A stretch of DNA of 64,000 nucleotides from Amycolatopsis oliviviridis (GTDB lineage: Bacteria; Actinomycetota; Actinomycetes; Mycobacteriales; Pseudonocardiaceae): NCBI RefSeq assembly GCF_014654365.1, contig NZ_BNAY01000012.1:175406-239405 (forward strand), in the 5' to 3' direction. Below the pieces are notes generated by a model, which saw only the letters and a program-made list of their open reading frames with translations, had not been told where the DNA came from and did not search any database. A program made the position numbers and the translations under genes. Numbering within the stretch: position 1 is the stretch's first letter; each line of letters opens with the position of its first letter. Positions 48,704 through 57,853 of this stretch are shown here, piece by piece.

Positions 48704-50545
48704 TTGACGACGTTCGCCGACACGACCTTCACGCCCCCGGAGCTCATCCGGAACTTCTGCATCATCGCGCACATCGACCACGGCAAGTCGACCCTGGCCG
48801 ACCGGATGCTGCAGCTCACCGGCGTGGTCGAGGAGCGGGCCATGCGCGCTCAGTACCTCGACCGCATGGACATCGAACGGGAACGCGGGATCACCATCAA
48901 GGCGCAGAACGTGCGCCTGCCCTGGAAGGTCGACGGCCAGGACCACGTCCTGCACCTGATCGACACCCCGGGCCACGTGGACTTCACCTACGAGGTCTCC
49001 CGGGCCTTGGAGGCCTGTGAAGGGGCGATCCTGCTGGTCGACGCCGCGCAGGGGATCGAGGCGCAGACGCTGGCGAACCTCTACCTGGCGCTCGAGAAGA
49101 ACCTCCACATCATCCCGGTGCTGAACAAGATCGACCTGCCGTCGGCCGACCCGGATAAGTACGCGGCCGAGCTGGCGCACATCATCGGTTGCGAGCCCTC
49201 GGACGTGCTCCGCGTGTCGGCGAAGACCGGCATGGGCGTGACCGACCTGCTGGACGAGTGCGTCAAGCAGGTCCCGCCGCCGGTCGGCGACCCGGACGCG
49301 CCCGCCCGCGCGATGATCTTCGACTCGGTGTACGACACCTACCGGGGAGTCGTGACCTACATCAGGGTCGTCGACGGCAAGATCACGCCGCGCGAGCGGA
49401 TCAAGATGATGTCCACCGGTGCCACCCACGAACTCCTCGAGGTCGGGATCATCTCGCCGGAGCCCAAGCCCAGCAAGGGACTCGGGGTCGGTGAGGTGGG
49501 ATACCTCATCACCGGTGTGAAGGACGTCCGTCAGTCGAAGGTCGGTGACACCGTCACCTCCGAGCGCAAGGGCGCCGAGGAGCCGCTCGCCGGCTACCGC
49601 GAGCCGAAGCCGATGGTCTACTCCGGCCTGTACCCCGTCGACGGTTCGGACTACCCCGAGCTGCGTGAGGCGCTGGACAAGCTCCAGCTCAACGACGCCG
49701 CGCTCGCCTACGAACCCGAGACCTCCGTGGCGCTCGGGTTCGGATTCCGTTGCGGCTTCCTCGGCCTGCTCCACCTGGAGATCACGCGGGACAGGCTCGA
49801 ACGCGAATTCGGCCTCGACCTGATCTCCACCGCGCCGAACGTCATCTACAACGTCGTGCTCGAGGACAAGAGCGAGATCGTGGTGACGAACCCGTCGGAC
49901 TGGCCGACCGGGATGAAGATCTCCGAGGTCCACGAACCGGTCTCCAAGGTGAGCATCCTGGCGCCTTCGGAGTTCGTCGGCACGATCATGGAGCTGTGCC
50001 AGGCCAAGCGCGGCACGCTGCTGGGGATGGACTACCTCTCCGAGGACCGCGTCGAACTGCGCTACAACATCCCGCTCGCGGAGATCATCTTCGACTTCTT
50101 CGACACGCTGAAGTCGCGTACCCGCGGCTACGCGTCTCTCGACTACGAAGAGGGCGGTGACCAGATCGCCGACCTGGTCAAGGTCGACATCCTGTTGCAG
50201 GGTGAAACCGTCGACGCGTTCTCGGCGATCGTGCACAAGGACGCCGCGTACGGTTACGGCAACCGGATGGCGACGCGGCTGCGAGAGCTGATTCCGCGGC
50301 AGCAGTTCGAGGTGCCGATCCAGGCGGCCGTCGGGTCCCGGATCATCGCCCGCGAGACCATCCGCGCGATCCGCAAGGACGTGCTCGCGAAGTGCTACGG
50401 CGGTGACATCTCGCGTAAGCGCAAGCTGCTGGAAAAGCAGAAGGAAGGCAAGAAGCGGATGAAGACCGTCGGCCGGGTCGAGGTGCCGCAGGAAGCCTTC
50501 GTCGCCGCACTGTCCACTGAGGACACCGGTAGCAAGAAGAAGTAG
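48704..50545 (+). CDS. lepA: elongation factor 4 (LepA)
   Basis: The product is a 613-residue translational GTPase that can back-translocate ribosomes. G1 is AHIDHGKSTLADR (22-34), G3 is DTPGHVDF, G4 is NKIDL. Domains II and III follow, and the LepA-specific C-terminal domain ends with RIIARETIRAIRKDVLAKCY and GGDISRKRKLLEKQKEGKKR. The start is TTG 48704, with GAGG seven bases upstream, rare in this window. The gene ends at a bidirectional terminator. lepA in this neighbourhood matches M. tuberculosis Rv2404c. Confidence 0.97.
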   Translation: MTTFADTTFTPPELIRNFCIIAHIDHGKSTLADRMLQLTGVVEERAMRAQYLDRMDIERERGITIKAQNVRLPWKVDGQDHVLHLIDTPGHVDFTYEVSRALEACEGAILLVDAAQGIEAQTLANLYLALEKNLHIIPVLNKIDLPSADPDKYAAELAHIIGCEPSDVLRVSAKTGMGVTDLLDECVKQVPPPVGDPDAPARAMIFDSVYDTYRGVVTYIRVVDGKITPRERIKMMSTGATHELLEVGIISPEPKPSKGLGVGEVGYLITGVKDVRQSKVGDTVTSERKGAEEPLAGYREPKPMVYSGLYPVDGSDYPELREALDKLQLNDAALAYEPETSVALGFGFRCGFLGLLHLEITRDRLEREFGLDLISTAPNVIYNVVLEDKSEIVVTNPSDWPTGMKISEVHEPVSKVSILAPSEFVGTIMELCQAKRGTLLGMDYLSEDRVELRYNIPLAEIIFDFFDTLKSRTRGYASLDYEEGGDQIADLVKVDILLQGETVDAFSAIVHKDAAYGYGNRMATRLRELIPRQQFEVPIQAAVGSRIIARETIRAIRKDVLAKCYGGDISRKRKLLEKQKEGKKRMKTVGRVEVPQEAFVAALSTEDTGSKKK

Positions 50546-50555
50546 CCGTACTCAC

Positions 50556-50593
50556 GAAAAGGCCGCCCGGATCCAGGTCCGGGGGGCCTTTTC
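50556..50593. terminator. bidirectional terminator after lepA
   Basis: GAAAAGGCC pairs with GGCCTTTTC, and inside it CCCGGA pairs with TCCGGG. The U-rich arm falls at the 3' side on both strands. It separates lepA from the convergent gene at 50597-51043. Confidence 0.85.
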
Positions 50594-50596
50594 GGC

Positions 50597-51043
50597 TCAG
50601 CGGTTCCCGCTGACGCGGTTCGCCGTGACGAAGACGGCGACGCGGCGCTCGGCGGCCATCACGCGGTCGTACTCGTCCCAGTCGTCGTGGGTCCCCGTCG
50701 CCGCGATGAAGACGTCGCGCAGCAACCGCGGGAGCCCGGCCGGGTCGAAGTCGGGGTCCGGGTCGTCCGGGCCGACGAGGTGGGTGTTTCCCTGGACCGC
50801 CGCCCATTCCCAGCCGCGCCGGAAGGTGATCGTGGCGTGGCCCGCCCGGCGGAACAGGTCGAGTTTCTTCACTCCGCCCATCGCGACGAAGGCGACTCCC
50901 GGTGCCTTGGTGACCGGGTCTTCGAAGACCCCGGCGTTGACCACCGAGGAGTGGACGGTGCCGTCCGCGCGAACCGTCGAGACGGTCGCGAGTCCGTTTT
51001 CACGCAAGGAAAGAGTGCGGACGAGTTCGAGGTCTGCGGCCAT
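50597..51043 (-). CDS. pyridoxamine 5'-phosphate oxidase-like, probable F420/FMN-binding protein
   Basis: The product has 148 residues with a split-barrel flavin-binding fold. Strands are LATVSTVRADGTVHSSVVNA, VAFVAMGGVKKLDLFRRAGH and ATITFRRGWEWAAVQGNTHL. The layout and GWEWAAVQG resemble the TIGR03618 group of F420-dependent enzymes in actinobacteria. It may reduce small substrates with F420H2. I start at ATG 51043, because a longer frame adds residues unlike the family. A TACGGT just upstream suggests a leaderless message. Confidence 0.8.
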   Translation of the reverse strand: MAADLELVRTLSLRENGLATVSTVRADGTVHSSVVNAGVFEDPVTKAPGVAFVAMGGVKKLDLFRRAGHATITFRRGWEWAAVQGNTHLVGPDDPDPDFDPAGLPRLLRDVFIAATGTHDDWDEYDRVMAAERRVAVFVTANRVSGNR

Positions 51044-51099
51044 GGATCCACCGTAGCCCGCCCGGCCGGTGAAGGGGGCCGAGCGGGCGGACGGAGGGA

Positions 51100-52863
51100 T
51101 CAGCAGGTGCCGTCGTCGCGCCAGACACCCCATTCACCGGTGGTGCCGGGCTCTTCGCCTCGCGTCCACCACTTCGCGTACCACTTGTGCCCGTTGTGGG
51201 AGACACTCGTGCCGCCGGTGTAGGCCGCGGCGCGATCCCAGGCCGGGAGCGAGCAGGTGCCCGGGTTGCCGGATCCGGTTTCCCAGGGCACCTGGCTCGA
51301 CTTGTAGTAGCCGAGGCCCTGCGCCTGCCAGCGCGGGGCCTGCGCGCCGAGGCGCACCCGGAAGGTGTTCCAGTCGTGCGTCGACCACGGCGACCAGCCC
51401 AGTTCGGCGTGCGCCGGGAGCCGCGGGAAGGCGAGGTAGTCGATGTTCGCCGGGGTCACCACGGTTTCGGTCCACAGCGGGGATTCGACCCCGCGCACGG
51501 CGGATTCGGGCACCCCGGAGAGATAGGCGCCCGGGTTCCAGTTGTAGGCGTCCTGGACCTCGATGTAGCCCGCCCACGACAGCCCGATCGGCGTGCTGGA
51601 GTTGTACTTCATGTCCAGGTAGGCCTTGTTCGCCGGCGACATGATCACCTTGCTGCCGCGGGCGACGGCGTTCGCGACCTCCGTGCTGGACGTCGTCGTG
51701 CCCCAGAACTGCGGGGTCGCCGTGGCGGGCAGGGTGGCCTTGCCGATCTCGTGCCAGCCGACGACCTGCTTGCCCGCGGCGGCCACCATCGGCAGCACCC
51801 GGTTCATGAAGGTGCGGTAGTCCGCGTCGCTGGTGGCCTGGGCCTCGTCGCCGCCGAGGTGGAAGTACGGCCCGGGGGTCAGCGCCGCGATCTCCCGGAT
51901 GACGTCGTTCACGAAGGTGTAGGTGATCTCCTTCGAGATGCAGAGCGAGCTGTAGCCGACAGCGGTGTCGGTGCGCAGCGGGGGAGCGGTGTTGTTGCAG
52001 TTCAGTTCCGCGTACGAGGCCTGCGCGGCGTTGGTGTGGCCGGGCATGTCGATCTCCGGGATGACCGTGATGAACCGCGAAGCCGCGTAGTTCACGATCT
52101 CCGAGTACTGCGCCTTGGTGTAGTAGCCACCGGCACCGCCACCGACCTGGGTGCTGCCGCCGTAGGTGGCCAGACGCGGCCAGCTGTCGATCTGGATGCG
52201 CCAGCCCTGGTCGTCGGCCAGGTGGAGGTGCAGGTTGTTGATCTTGTACTGCGCCAGCTGATCGATGTACCGCTTGACCGTGGCGACCGGGTGGAAGTGC
52301 CGGGCGACGTCGAGCATCGCGCCGCGGTAGCCGAAGCGCGGGTAGTCCAGGATGGCGGCGCCCGGGATTGTCCAGGGACCCTGCTGCACGGTGGGGCTTT
52401 CGATCTTGCCGGGCAGCAGCTGTCGCAGCGTCTGGACGCCGCCGAAGAGGCCTTGCGCCGTCGTCGCGCGCAGGATGACCGAAGCGGACGTCGAGTTCAG
52501 CTGATAGCCCTGGTCGCCGACGCGTGTGTCGGCGCCGGACAGCAGGAGCGAGATGCCGTCGGTGGGCGTGCCCGAGGGCGCGTCGGAGACCGGCAACGCG
52601 AAGCCGGTGGACGTGCGGAAGACGCCGGCGAGATAGTCGCCGACGGCTTTGGCCTGTGCCGAACCGGCCTGGGTGTAGATCTTGGTGTCGGCGGTCAGGG
52701 CGTAGTCGGAGCCGGTGACCGCTTGGACCGAGACCGGTACCGGGACGATCGCCTGCAGTGGCGGTGTGGCCGCGTCGGCGACGGGGGCGGCTGCGGTGGT
52801 GGCGCCGGCGAGCAGCGCCACCCCGACGAAGGCGCGGCCCAGCCGCGCTTTCAAGGTCTTCAC
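51100..52863 (-). CDS. secreted GH20 beta-N-acetylhexosaminidase with chitin-binding module
   Basis: The product has 587 residues. A signal peptide at 1 to about 32 ends in ADAA. A GH20b N-domain (about 35-165) precedes the GH20 barrel, with RGAMLDVARHFHPVATVKRY, PEIDMPGHTNAAQ and the catalytic Asp-Glu in FHLGGDEAQ. The last about 47 residues (AWDRAAAYTGGTSVSHNGHK plus WYAKWWTRGEEPG) are a CBM5/12 chitin-binding module. It releases GlcNAc from chitin oligomers outside the cell. GTG 52863 has GGAGG upstream. A DasR-type operator lies 71 bases upstream, matching chitin/GlcNAc control in streptomycetes. Confidence 0.93.
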   Translation of the reverse strand: MKTLKARLGRAFVGVALLAGATTAAAPVADAATPPLQAIVPVPVSVQAVTGSDYALTADTKIYTQAGSAQAKAVGDYLAGVFRTSTGFALPVSDAPSGTPTDGISLLLSGADTRVGDQGYQLNSTSASVILRATTAQGLFGGVQTLRQLLPGKIESPTVQQGPWTIPGAAILDYPRFGYRGAMLDVARHFHPVATVKRYIDQLAQYKINNLHLHLADDQGWRIQIDSWPRLATYGGSTQVGGGAGGYYTKAQYSEIVNYAASRFITVIPEIDMPGHTNAAQASYAELNCNNTAPPLRTDTAVGYSSLCISKEITYTFVNDVIREIAALTPGPYFHLGGDEAQATSDADYRTFMNRVLPMVAAAGKQVVGWHEIGKATLPATATPQFWGTTTSSTEVANAVARGSKVIMSPANKAYLDMKYNSSTPIGLSWAGYIEVQDAYNWNPGAYLSGVPESAVRGVESPLWTETVVTPANIDYLAFPRLPAHAELGWSPWSTHDWNTFRVRLGAQAPRWQAQGLGYYKSSQVPWETGSGNPGTCSLPAWDRAAAYTGGTSVSHNGHKWYAKWWTRGEEPGTTGEWGVWRDDGTC

Positions 52864-52933
52864 CGGGGCCTCCAGAGGGCGGGGACGTGACCCACGTCAC
52901 GACTGGTCAGATCGTCGCACCTCCGGCGGTAAA

Positions 52934-52943
52934 GGTCTAGACC
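52934..52943. promoter_or_regulatory. DasR-type dre operator
   Basis: GGTCTAGACC is a perfect dyad inside AAGGTCTAGACCAT, matching the core of the DasR consensus TGGTCTAGACCA. It lies in the shared gap between the hexosaminidase and a divergent nitronate-monooxygenase-like gene. DasR itself is not in this window. Confidence 0.85.
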
Positions 52944-53014
52944 ATCAAGGAGGAACCTTGGAGTGACTCGAACGTCACATACCGTGTCGTCGAGAGGGGA
53001 CTATCGTCGGAAAC

Positions 53015-54064
53015 GTGTTCGAAGACCTGCGTTTCCCGGTGATAGCGGCTCCGATGGCGGGCGGGCCGACCACTCCCGAGCTGGTGGCCGCGGTGACCGC
53101 GGCGGGCGGATTCGGCTTCCTGGCAGGTGGCTATCTGAGCGCCGATGCCCTCCAGGAGCGGATCGCGAAGACCGCCGAGCTCACCGGTGAGCCTTTCGGC
53201 GTGAACCTCTTCGTCCCGGGTGGCGCCGGCGAGGCGGATCTCAGCGGCCATGTCGAGCGCTGGCGCGCGGAAGCCGAGCGCTACGGCGTCGAGCCCGGCG
53301 AGCCGGACTGGGATGACGACGCCTATGCCGCGAAGCTCGAGGTCGTGCTGGAGCGGGAGGTGCCGGTCGTCTCGTTCACCTTCGGTGCGCCCTCACGTGA
53401 GGACGTCGAGCGCCTGCACGCCAACGGAAGCAAGGTGGCCGTCACCGTCACCAGTCCGGCGGAGGCCGATCAGGCCGTGGCTGTCGGTGCGGACGCTCTC
53501 GTGGTCCAGGGATTCGAAGCTGGGGCGCATCGAGGGCTCTTCGCCGACGAGCCCGGAGCCGAAGGCGGGGGAGCGCAGTACGGCGCGCTCAGCCTGCTTC
53601 GCCTGGTCTCGGCGCGGACGGATCTGCCGCTGGTCGCGACCGGCGGGCTCGTGCACGGCGCCGATATCGCGGCGGTGCTGACGGCGGGAGCCGTCGCGGC
53701 CCAGCTGGGGACCGCGTTCCTTCGTGCGGACGAAGCCGGAACGCAGCCCGCGCACCGGCAGGCGCTCGCGGACGGCGGAAGGCCGACGGCGTTCACCAGG
53801 GCATTCAGCGGACGTCCCGCCCGGTCTCTGGTCAACCGCGCGGTCGCGGACTTCTCGGCCACCGCGCCGTCGGCGTATCCGCAGGTCAACAACCTGACCA
53901 AACCGATCCGTGCGGCGGCGGGAAAAGCGGGGGACCCAGAGGTGATGTCCCTCTACGCGGGACAGACCTACGAACTCGCGGGCTCCGGCCCGGCGGCGTC
54001 GATCGTCGAACGCCTCCAAGCCGAAGCCCGCGAAGCCGCTACGCGTTTGAGTCGTCTCCGCTGA
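53015..54064 (+). CDS. nitronate monooxygenase-like FMN enzyme
   Basis: The product has 349 residues with a 2-nitropropane-dioxygenase-type TIM barrel. FPVIAAPMAGGPTTPELVAA is the start, GGFGFLAGGYLSADALQERI comes next, ADALVVQGFEAGAHRGLF is the phosphate-binding FMN region with the conserved QGxEAGxHRG, and ATGGLVHGADIAAVLTAGAV is the second phosphate loop. It would oxidise alkyl nitronates such as propionate 3-nitronate. The GTG start has GAGGGGAC at some distance. Its 3' end overlaps the amino-acid permease gene by 26 bases. Confidence 0.88.
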   Translation: MFEDLRFPVIAAPMAGGPTTPELVAAVTAAGGFGFLAGGYLSADALQERIAKTAELTGEPFGVNLFVPGGAGEADLSGHVERWRAEAERYGVEPGEPDWDDDAYAAKLEVVLEREVPVVSFTFGAPSREDVERLHANGSKVAVTVTSPAEADQAVAVGADALVVQGFEAGAHRGLFADEPGAEGGGAQYGALSLLRLVSARTDLPLVATGGLVHGADIAAVLTAGAVAAQLGTAFLRADEAGTQPAHRQALADGGRPTAFTRAFSGRPARSLVNRAVADFSATAPSAYPQVNNLTKPIRAAAGKAGDPEVMSLYAGQTYELAGSGPAASIVERLQAEAREAATRLSRLR

Positions 54065-55517
54065 CCTGCTTCGCGTCGCCGTTGTTCGCGTTCATGACCG
54101 AGTGACGGCGGCTGTAGGCGAAGTAGATGATCAGGCCGATGGCGAACCAGGCCGCGAACCGCAGCCAGGTCTCCGGGTTCAGGAACGTGATCAGCCAGAT
54201 CGAGAAGACGATCCCGATGATCGGCACGATCGGCATCCCCGGCGTCTTGAAGGACCGGGGCAGGTCCGGCTGCTTGTAGCGCAGCACGATCACCGCGACG
54301 CAGACGACGACGAACGCGAGCAGGATGCCGATGTTCGTCAGCTCGGCGGCCTCACCGATGGGCAGCAGCCCGGCGATGATCGCGGACGCGCCGCCGAGCA
54401 CCCAGGTCATCCGGCTCGGCACCTTGCGCACCGGGTGGGTCTTGCCGAACCACTTGGGCAGCAGGCCGTCGCGGCTCATCGAGTAGCCGACGCGGCTCGC
54501 GCCCATGAGGAAGGTGAACAGCACCGTGGTGATACCGATGATCGCGCCGACCGCGATGATCAGGCCGAGCCACTTCATCCCGATACCGGCGAAGGCGCTT
54601 GAGAAGGCGGCTTCGCTGTCGATGTCCTTGTAGTTGACCATGCCGGTCAGGACCAGGCAGGCGAGGACGTAGAGCACCATCGAGATGGCGAGCGAGTAGA
54701 TGATCGCCTTCGGCATGTGTTTCTGGGAGTCGGTCGACTCCTCGGCCGCCGTCGACATGGCGTCGTAGCCGAACACGGCGAAGAACACCGTCGCCGCGCC
54801 GGTGAACGCGCCGCTGAGGCCGAACGGGAAGAAGTTCGAGTAGTTGTCGGTGTTGATGTGGAAGACACCGACGACGATCACCAGCAGGACCAGGCCCACC
54901 TTCAGGTAGACCAGCAGCGTCTCGAACCGGGCGGCGTTCTTCATGCCCTGGTTGAGGATGAAGGCGATCAGCAGGCACAGCAGCACGGCGAACAGGTTGA
55001 TCTTGTAGGACCCCGGTTCGACACCGGCCTTTTCCGTGCCTGGAGCGCCGAGCATCCACGTCGGGAGCTCGACGTTGAGATAGCCCAGCAGTTCGTTGAA
55101 GTAGCCGGAGATGCCGATCGCGACCACCGCCACGATCGCGGTGTACTCCAGCAGCAGGTCCCAGCCGATGAACCAGCCGACGATCTCGCCCAGCACGGTG
55201 TAGCCGTAGGTGTACGCGGATCCGGCACGGGGGATCAGCCCGGCGAACTCGGCGTAGGAGAACGCGGCGGCCGCGCTGGCGATACCCGCGATGAGGAACG
55301 AGATCAGCACGGCGGGTCCCGCCGTCTCGTTCGCGACCGCGCCGGCCAGGGAGAAGATCCCCGCGCCGATGATGCCGCCGACGCCGATCGCGGTCAGTTG
55401 ACGCAACCCCAGCGTGCGCTGGAGCCCCCCTCCGCCGTCACTGAGCTCTTGGATCTGTTCGATCGGTTTGCGGCGGAATATCCCGGATCCCGAGCCCAGG
55501 CTGCGCTGTGCGGACAT
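54039..55517 (-). CDS. APC-superfamily amino-acid permease (CAT type)
   Basis: The protein has 492 residues and about twelve to thirteen transmembrane helices. GVGGIIGAGIFSLAGAVANE in helix 1 is the amino-acid backbone-binding motif, and AFSYAEFAGLIPRAGSAYTY the consensus amphipathic region. FGYDAMSTAAEESTDSQKHM gives the CAT-family signature for cationic or broad amino acids. The N-terminal SGIFRRKPIEQIQ is also typical of that group. The ATG is preceded by GGGAGA. A 3' overlap with the convergent nitronate gene means that the transcripts are antisense there. Confidence 0.92.
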   Translation of the reverse strand: MSAQRSLGSGSGIFRRKPIEQIQELSDGGGGLQRTLGLRQLTAIGVGGIIGAGIFSLAGAVANETAGPAVLISFLIAGIASAAAAFSYAEFAGLIPRAGSAYTYGYTVLGEIVGWFIGWDLLLEYTAIVAVVAIGISGYFNELLGYLNVELPTWMLGAPGTEKAGVEPGSYKINLFAVLLCLLIAFILNQGMKNAARFETLLVYLKVGLVLLVIVVGVFHINTDNYSNFFPFGLSGAFTGAATVFFAVFGYDAMSTAAEESTDSQKHMPKAIIYSLAISMVLYVLACLVLTGMVNYKDIDSEAAFSSAFAGIGMKWLGLIIAVGAIIGITTVLFTFLMGASRVGYSMSRDGLLPKWFGKTHPVRKVPSRMTWVLGGASAIIAGLLPIGEAAELTNIGILLAFVVVCVAVIVLRYKQPDLPRSFKTPGMPIVPIIGIVFSIWLITFLNPETWLRFAAWFAIGLIIYFAYSRRHSVMNANNGDAKQVSGDDSNA

Positions 55518-55541
55518 CGTCGTCTCCCAACAGGTTGTGCT

Positions 55542-55567
55542 TTTCGGACCGGGTCGACAGTCCGAAA
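55542..55567. promoter_or_regulatory. inverted repeat in the permease upstream region
   Basis: TTTCGGAC (55542-55549) and GTCCGAAA (55560-55567) form an 8-bp inverted repeat separated by 10 bases, 25 bases before the permease ATG on the minus strand. It could be an operator, or the terminator stem of the alpha/beta hydrolase gene upstream on the same strand. Confidence 0.4.
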
Positions 55568-55597
55568 GGCACCGTAGCGGGAGACGGGACTTCGCAC

Positions 55598-56641
55598 CTA
55601 TCCGGCGACGGTGTCCTCTCTCACTTCGGCGGCCACGCGAGCGGCGATCTTCGACGGCCTGGACGCGCCGGCGGAGAAGTACGTCAGCAGCTCCGAGATC
55701 TCGACGGGATCGTCCAGCTGCGGGCAGTGGCCCCAGTCCTCGCGCACCATCAGCCTGCTGTGCGGGACCAGTGCGTGCAGCTGCCGTCCGGAAGCGGCGC
55801 TGACCAGCTTGTCCTTGCCGCAGACGACCACCAGGAGCGGGACACGGACCTCTTCGAGCCGATACGCGTTCGCCAGCTCCTCGACGAGTTGCCTCGCCTG
55901 CTCGAGCCGGGTGGTGGTGGAGCGGTAGTCCGGGAACAGCGCCGTGAAGCGGCGCACCTGGTCGGCGTCCGCGGCGGCGGCGTCGGCGTACAGCAGCCGG
56001 GGAACGACCTGCTCGGCGACGGCGCGCACAAGGAAGCCGGGGATCGGCAGCGGCAGGGCCGAGTACATCCGCAGCGGCAGCGGATAGCGGGCCACGGTAC
56101 GGATGAGCCAGCTGTCCACGAAACCGGGCGCGGCGATCGACACCACGCCCGCGACCGGCAGCCGGTGGTTCTCGGCGGCACGCAGGCTCATCGTGCCGCC
56201 GAGCGAGTTGCCGGCGAGCACCACCGTGCCGAGTACGGCCTGCTCCTTGATCACGGCCGCGGCGAAGGCGTCCAGCTGCGGGAGCATCGGGCCCGGCCGG
56301 AGTGGCTGAGCGTCACCGAACCCGGGCAGATCGACCGCGACCGCCGGGATACCGGCGGCCGCGAGCAGTTCCAGAACCGGGCGCCAGGTGTCGGCGCTGT
56401 CGCAGTAGCCGTGCAGCAGCACCAGCCTCGGTGCCGTCGGCTTGGCCTGTCCGCGCGCGGTGGCCCGCTTGCCGAGCACCCGCCGTGGCGTGCGGTCGAC
56501 GGGTGCGGGTGGCTGCGGTCCGACTTCCAGCACTCTGGTGCGGACACCGGCATAGCGCCGGAAGGAGGCGCGGATCGGGTCGGCGTCGGTGGTGGTCCGG
56601 CCCCCCGGGTCCGCCGGTTCGGGCCGCTGCGATGCGGTCAT
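55598..56641 (-). CDS. alpha/beta hydrolase
   Basis: The protein has 347 residues. The hydrolase fold has LVLLHGYCDSADTW (oxyanion loop), the nucleophile elbow AGNSLGGTMSLRAAE, Asp in VVCGKDKL and the His in EDWGHCPQLDDP. A variable lid lies between about 190 and 260. The N-terminal about 70 residues are Pro/Arg-rich and probably flexible. There is no signal peptide, so it is cytoplasmic. Esterase, epoxide-hydrolase or C-C hydrolase activity are all possible, and no neighbour resolves it. Confidence 0.85.
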   Translation of the reverse strand: MTASQRPEPADPGGRTTTDADPIRASFRRYAGVRTRVLEVGPQPPAPVDRTPRRVLGKRATARGQAKPTAPRLVLLHGYCDSADTWRPVLELLAAAGIPAVAVDLPGFGDAQPLRPGPMLPQLDAFAAAVIKEQAVLGTVVLAGNSLGGTMSLRAAENHRLPVAGVVSIAAPGFVDSWLIRTVARYPLPLRMYSALPLPIPGFLVRAVAEQVVPRLLYADAAAADADQVRRFTALFPDYRSTTTRLEQARQLVEELANAYRLEEVRVPLLVVVCGKDKLVSAASGRQLHALVPHSRLMVREDWGHCPQLDDPVEISELLTYFSAGASRPSKIAARVAAEVREDTVAG

Positions 56642-56825
56642 GCTTCCAGGTTAACCGCGAGAGGTCGGATTTTGGTCGAACTTTGGTCGTGAGAATCTTG
56701 CTGAGTCATAACGTTCTTGACACTTGACAAGACGGCGAAATGACTGGTTGACCTGCGTGGAACGCGCGGACGTGCGCAAATGTGCGCGCTTGATCACGAC
56801 TGCGGCAAGATCCGCACTCATCCGA
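56642..56825. promoter_or_regulatory. hydrolase promoter region and gap
   Basis: TTTGGTCG is repeated at 56671-56678 and 56682-56689, 11 bases apart, 30-50 bases before the hydrolase ATG. It may be a binding site. GTGCGCAAATGTGCGC at about 56772-56787 is a second repeat. On the other side lies the end of the oxidoreductase at 56826-57791. No gene is visible. Confidence 0.35.
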
Positions 56826-57791
56826 TCAATGCGCGAATACAACCTTTCCAGAGGTTTCCCCGTCGAGCATGTTCTTAAACCCGGTTTCGGCTTCCGAGAA
56901 CGGCAATTCGGCGCCGATCTGCGGGCGGACCCCGGTGAGCTCGAGGTAGGCGAGGAGATCGGTCAGTTCGTCCCTGGTCCCCATGGTCGAACCCGCGATA
57001 CGCAGTTGCAGAAAGAACACGCGCTGCAACTCCGCGTGAGCGTCCGGACCGCTGGTCGAGCCCGAAACGACGATGATCCCGCCCGGTTTGAGCGACTTCA
57101 CCGAGTGGGACCAGGTCGCCTTCCCGACGGTTTCGAAGACCGCGTCGACCCGCTCCGGCAGCCGGGCCCCGGACTCAAAGGTCTGATGTGCGCCCAAATT
57201 CTCTGCCAGCGCACGCTTTTCTTCGCTACGCCCAGTCACCCAAACCCGGAATCCGGCCGCACGCCCGAGCTGCACGAGGGCGGTCGAGACGCCGCCGGAG
57301 GCGCCCTGGACGAGCATCGTCTGTCCGGGCCGCAGGCCGGACTTCACGAACAGCATCCGGTACGCGGTCAGCCAGGCCGTGCCCATGGTCGCGGCTTCGG
57401 CGAAGCTCAGGCTCGCCGGCTTCGGCACGACATTGCGCGCCGGGACCACGACCTGCTCGGCGAAGGTGCCCTGGTGCTTCTCGGTGAGCAGGGTGCGCTT
57501 CGGGTCGAGCGTGTCATCGCCCTGCCAGCCGGGGGCGTTGATCACCGAGTGGACGACGACCTCGGTGCCGTCGTCGAGGGTGCCCGCGCCGTCGCAGCCC
57601 AGGATCATCGGGAATTGCTCGGGTTTGATGCCGACCCCGCGCAGCGTCCACAGGTCGTGCATGTTGAGGCTGGCGGCCTTGATGTTGACCCGCACCCAGC
57701 CTTCGGGCACCTCGGGCTCGGGCCGCTCGCCGATCACGAGCGAGTCCAGCGGCTTTTCGGCGTTGGGTTCGGAAGCGTAAACGGCGAACAT
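56826..57791 (-). CDS. zinc-independent quinone oxidoreductase-like MDR dehydrogenase
   Basis: The protein has 321 residues of the medium-chain dehydrogenase/reductase superfamily. GroES-like N-domain: VRVNIKAASLNMHDLWTLRG and MILGCDGAGTL. Cofactor domain: MLVQGASGGVSTALVQLGRA with the AxxGGVG-type motif, and VWVTGRSEEKRALAENLGA. Typical structural-zinc cysteines are absent. It should reduce quinones or enones with NADPH. The start ATG is at 57791 and the -10-like region lies in the 60-base gap shared with the divergent gene at 57851. Confidence 0.88.
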   Translation of the reverse strand: MFAVYASEPNAEKPLDSLVIGERPEPEVPEGWVRVNIKAASLNMHDLWTLRGVGIKPEQFPMILGCDGAGTLDDGTEVVVHSVINAPGWQGDDTLDPKRTLLTEKHQGTFAEQVVVPARNVVPKPASLSFAEAATMGTAWLTAYRMLFVKSGLRPGQTMLVQGASGGVSTALVQLGRAAGFRVWVTGRSEEKRALAENLGAHQTFESGARLPERVDAVFETVGKATWSHSVKSLKPGGIIVVSGSTSGPDAHAELQRVFFLQLRIAGSTMGTRDELTDLLAYLELTGVRPQIGAELPFSEAETGFKNMLDGETSGKVVFAH

Positions 57792-57838
57792 GTCAGCAAC
57801 CTACATGGCCTGACCGGCGGAGGCAGTGGGTACGAGCG

Positions 57839-57853
57839 TAGGCTCACCACGTG
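57839..57853 (+). promoter_or_regulatory. leaderless promoter -10 of the 57851 operon
   Basis: TAGGCT (57839-57844), 6 bases, then GTG 57851, with no ribosome site. Confidence 0.4.
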
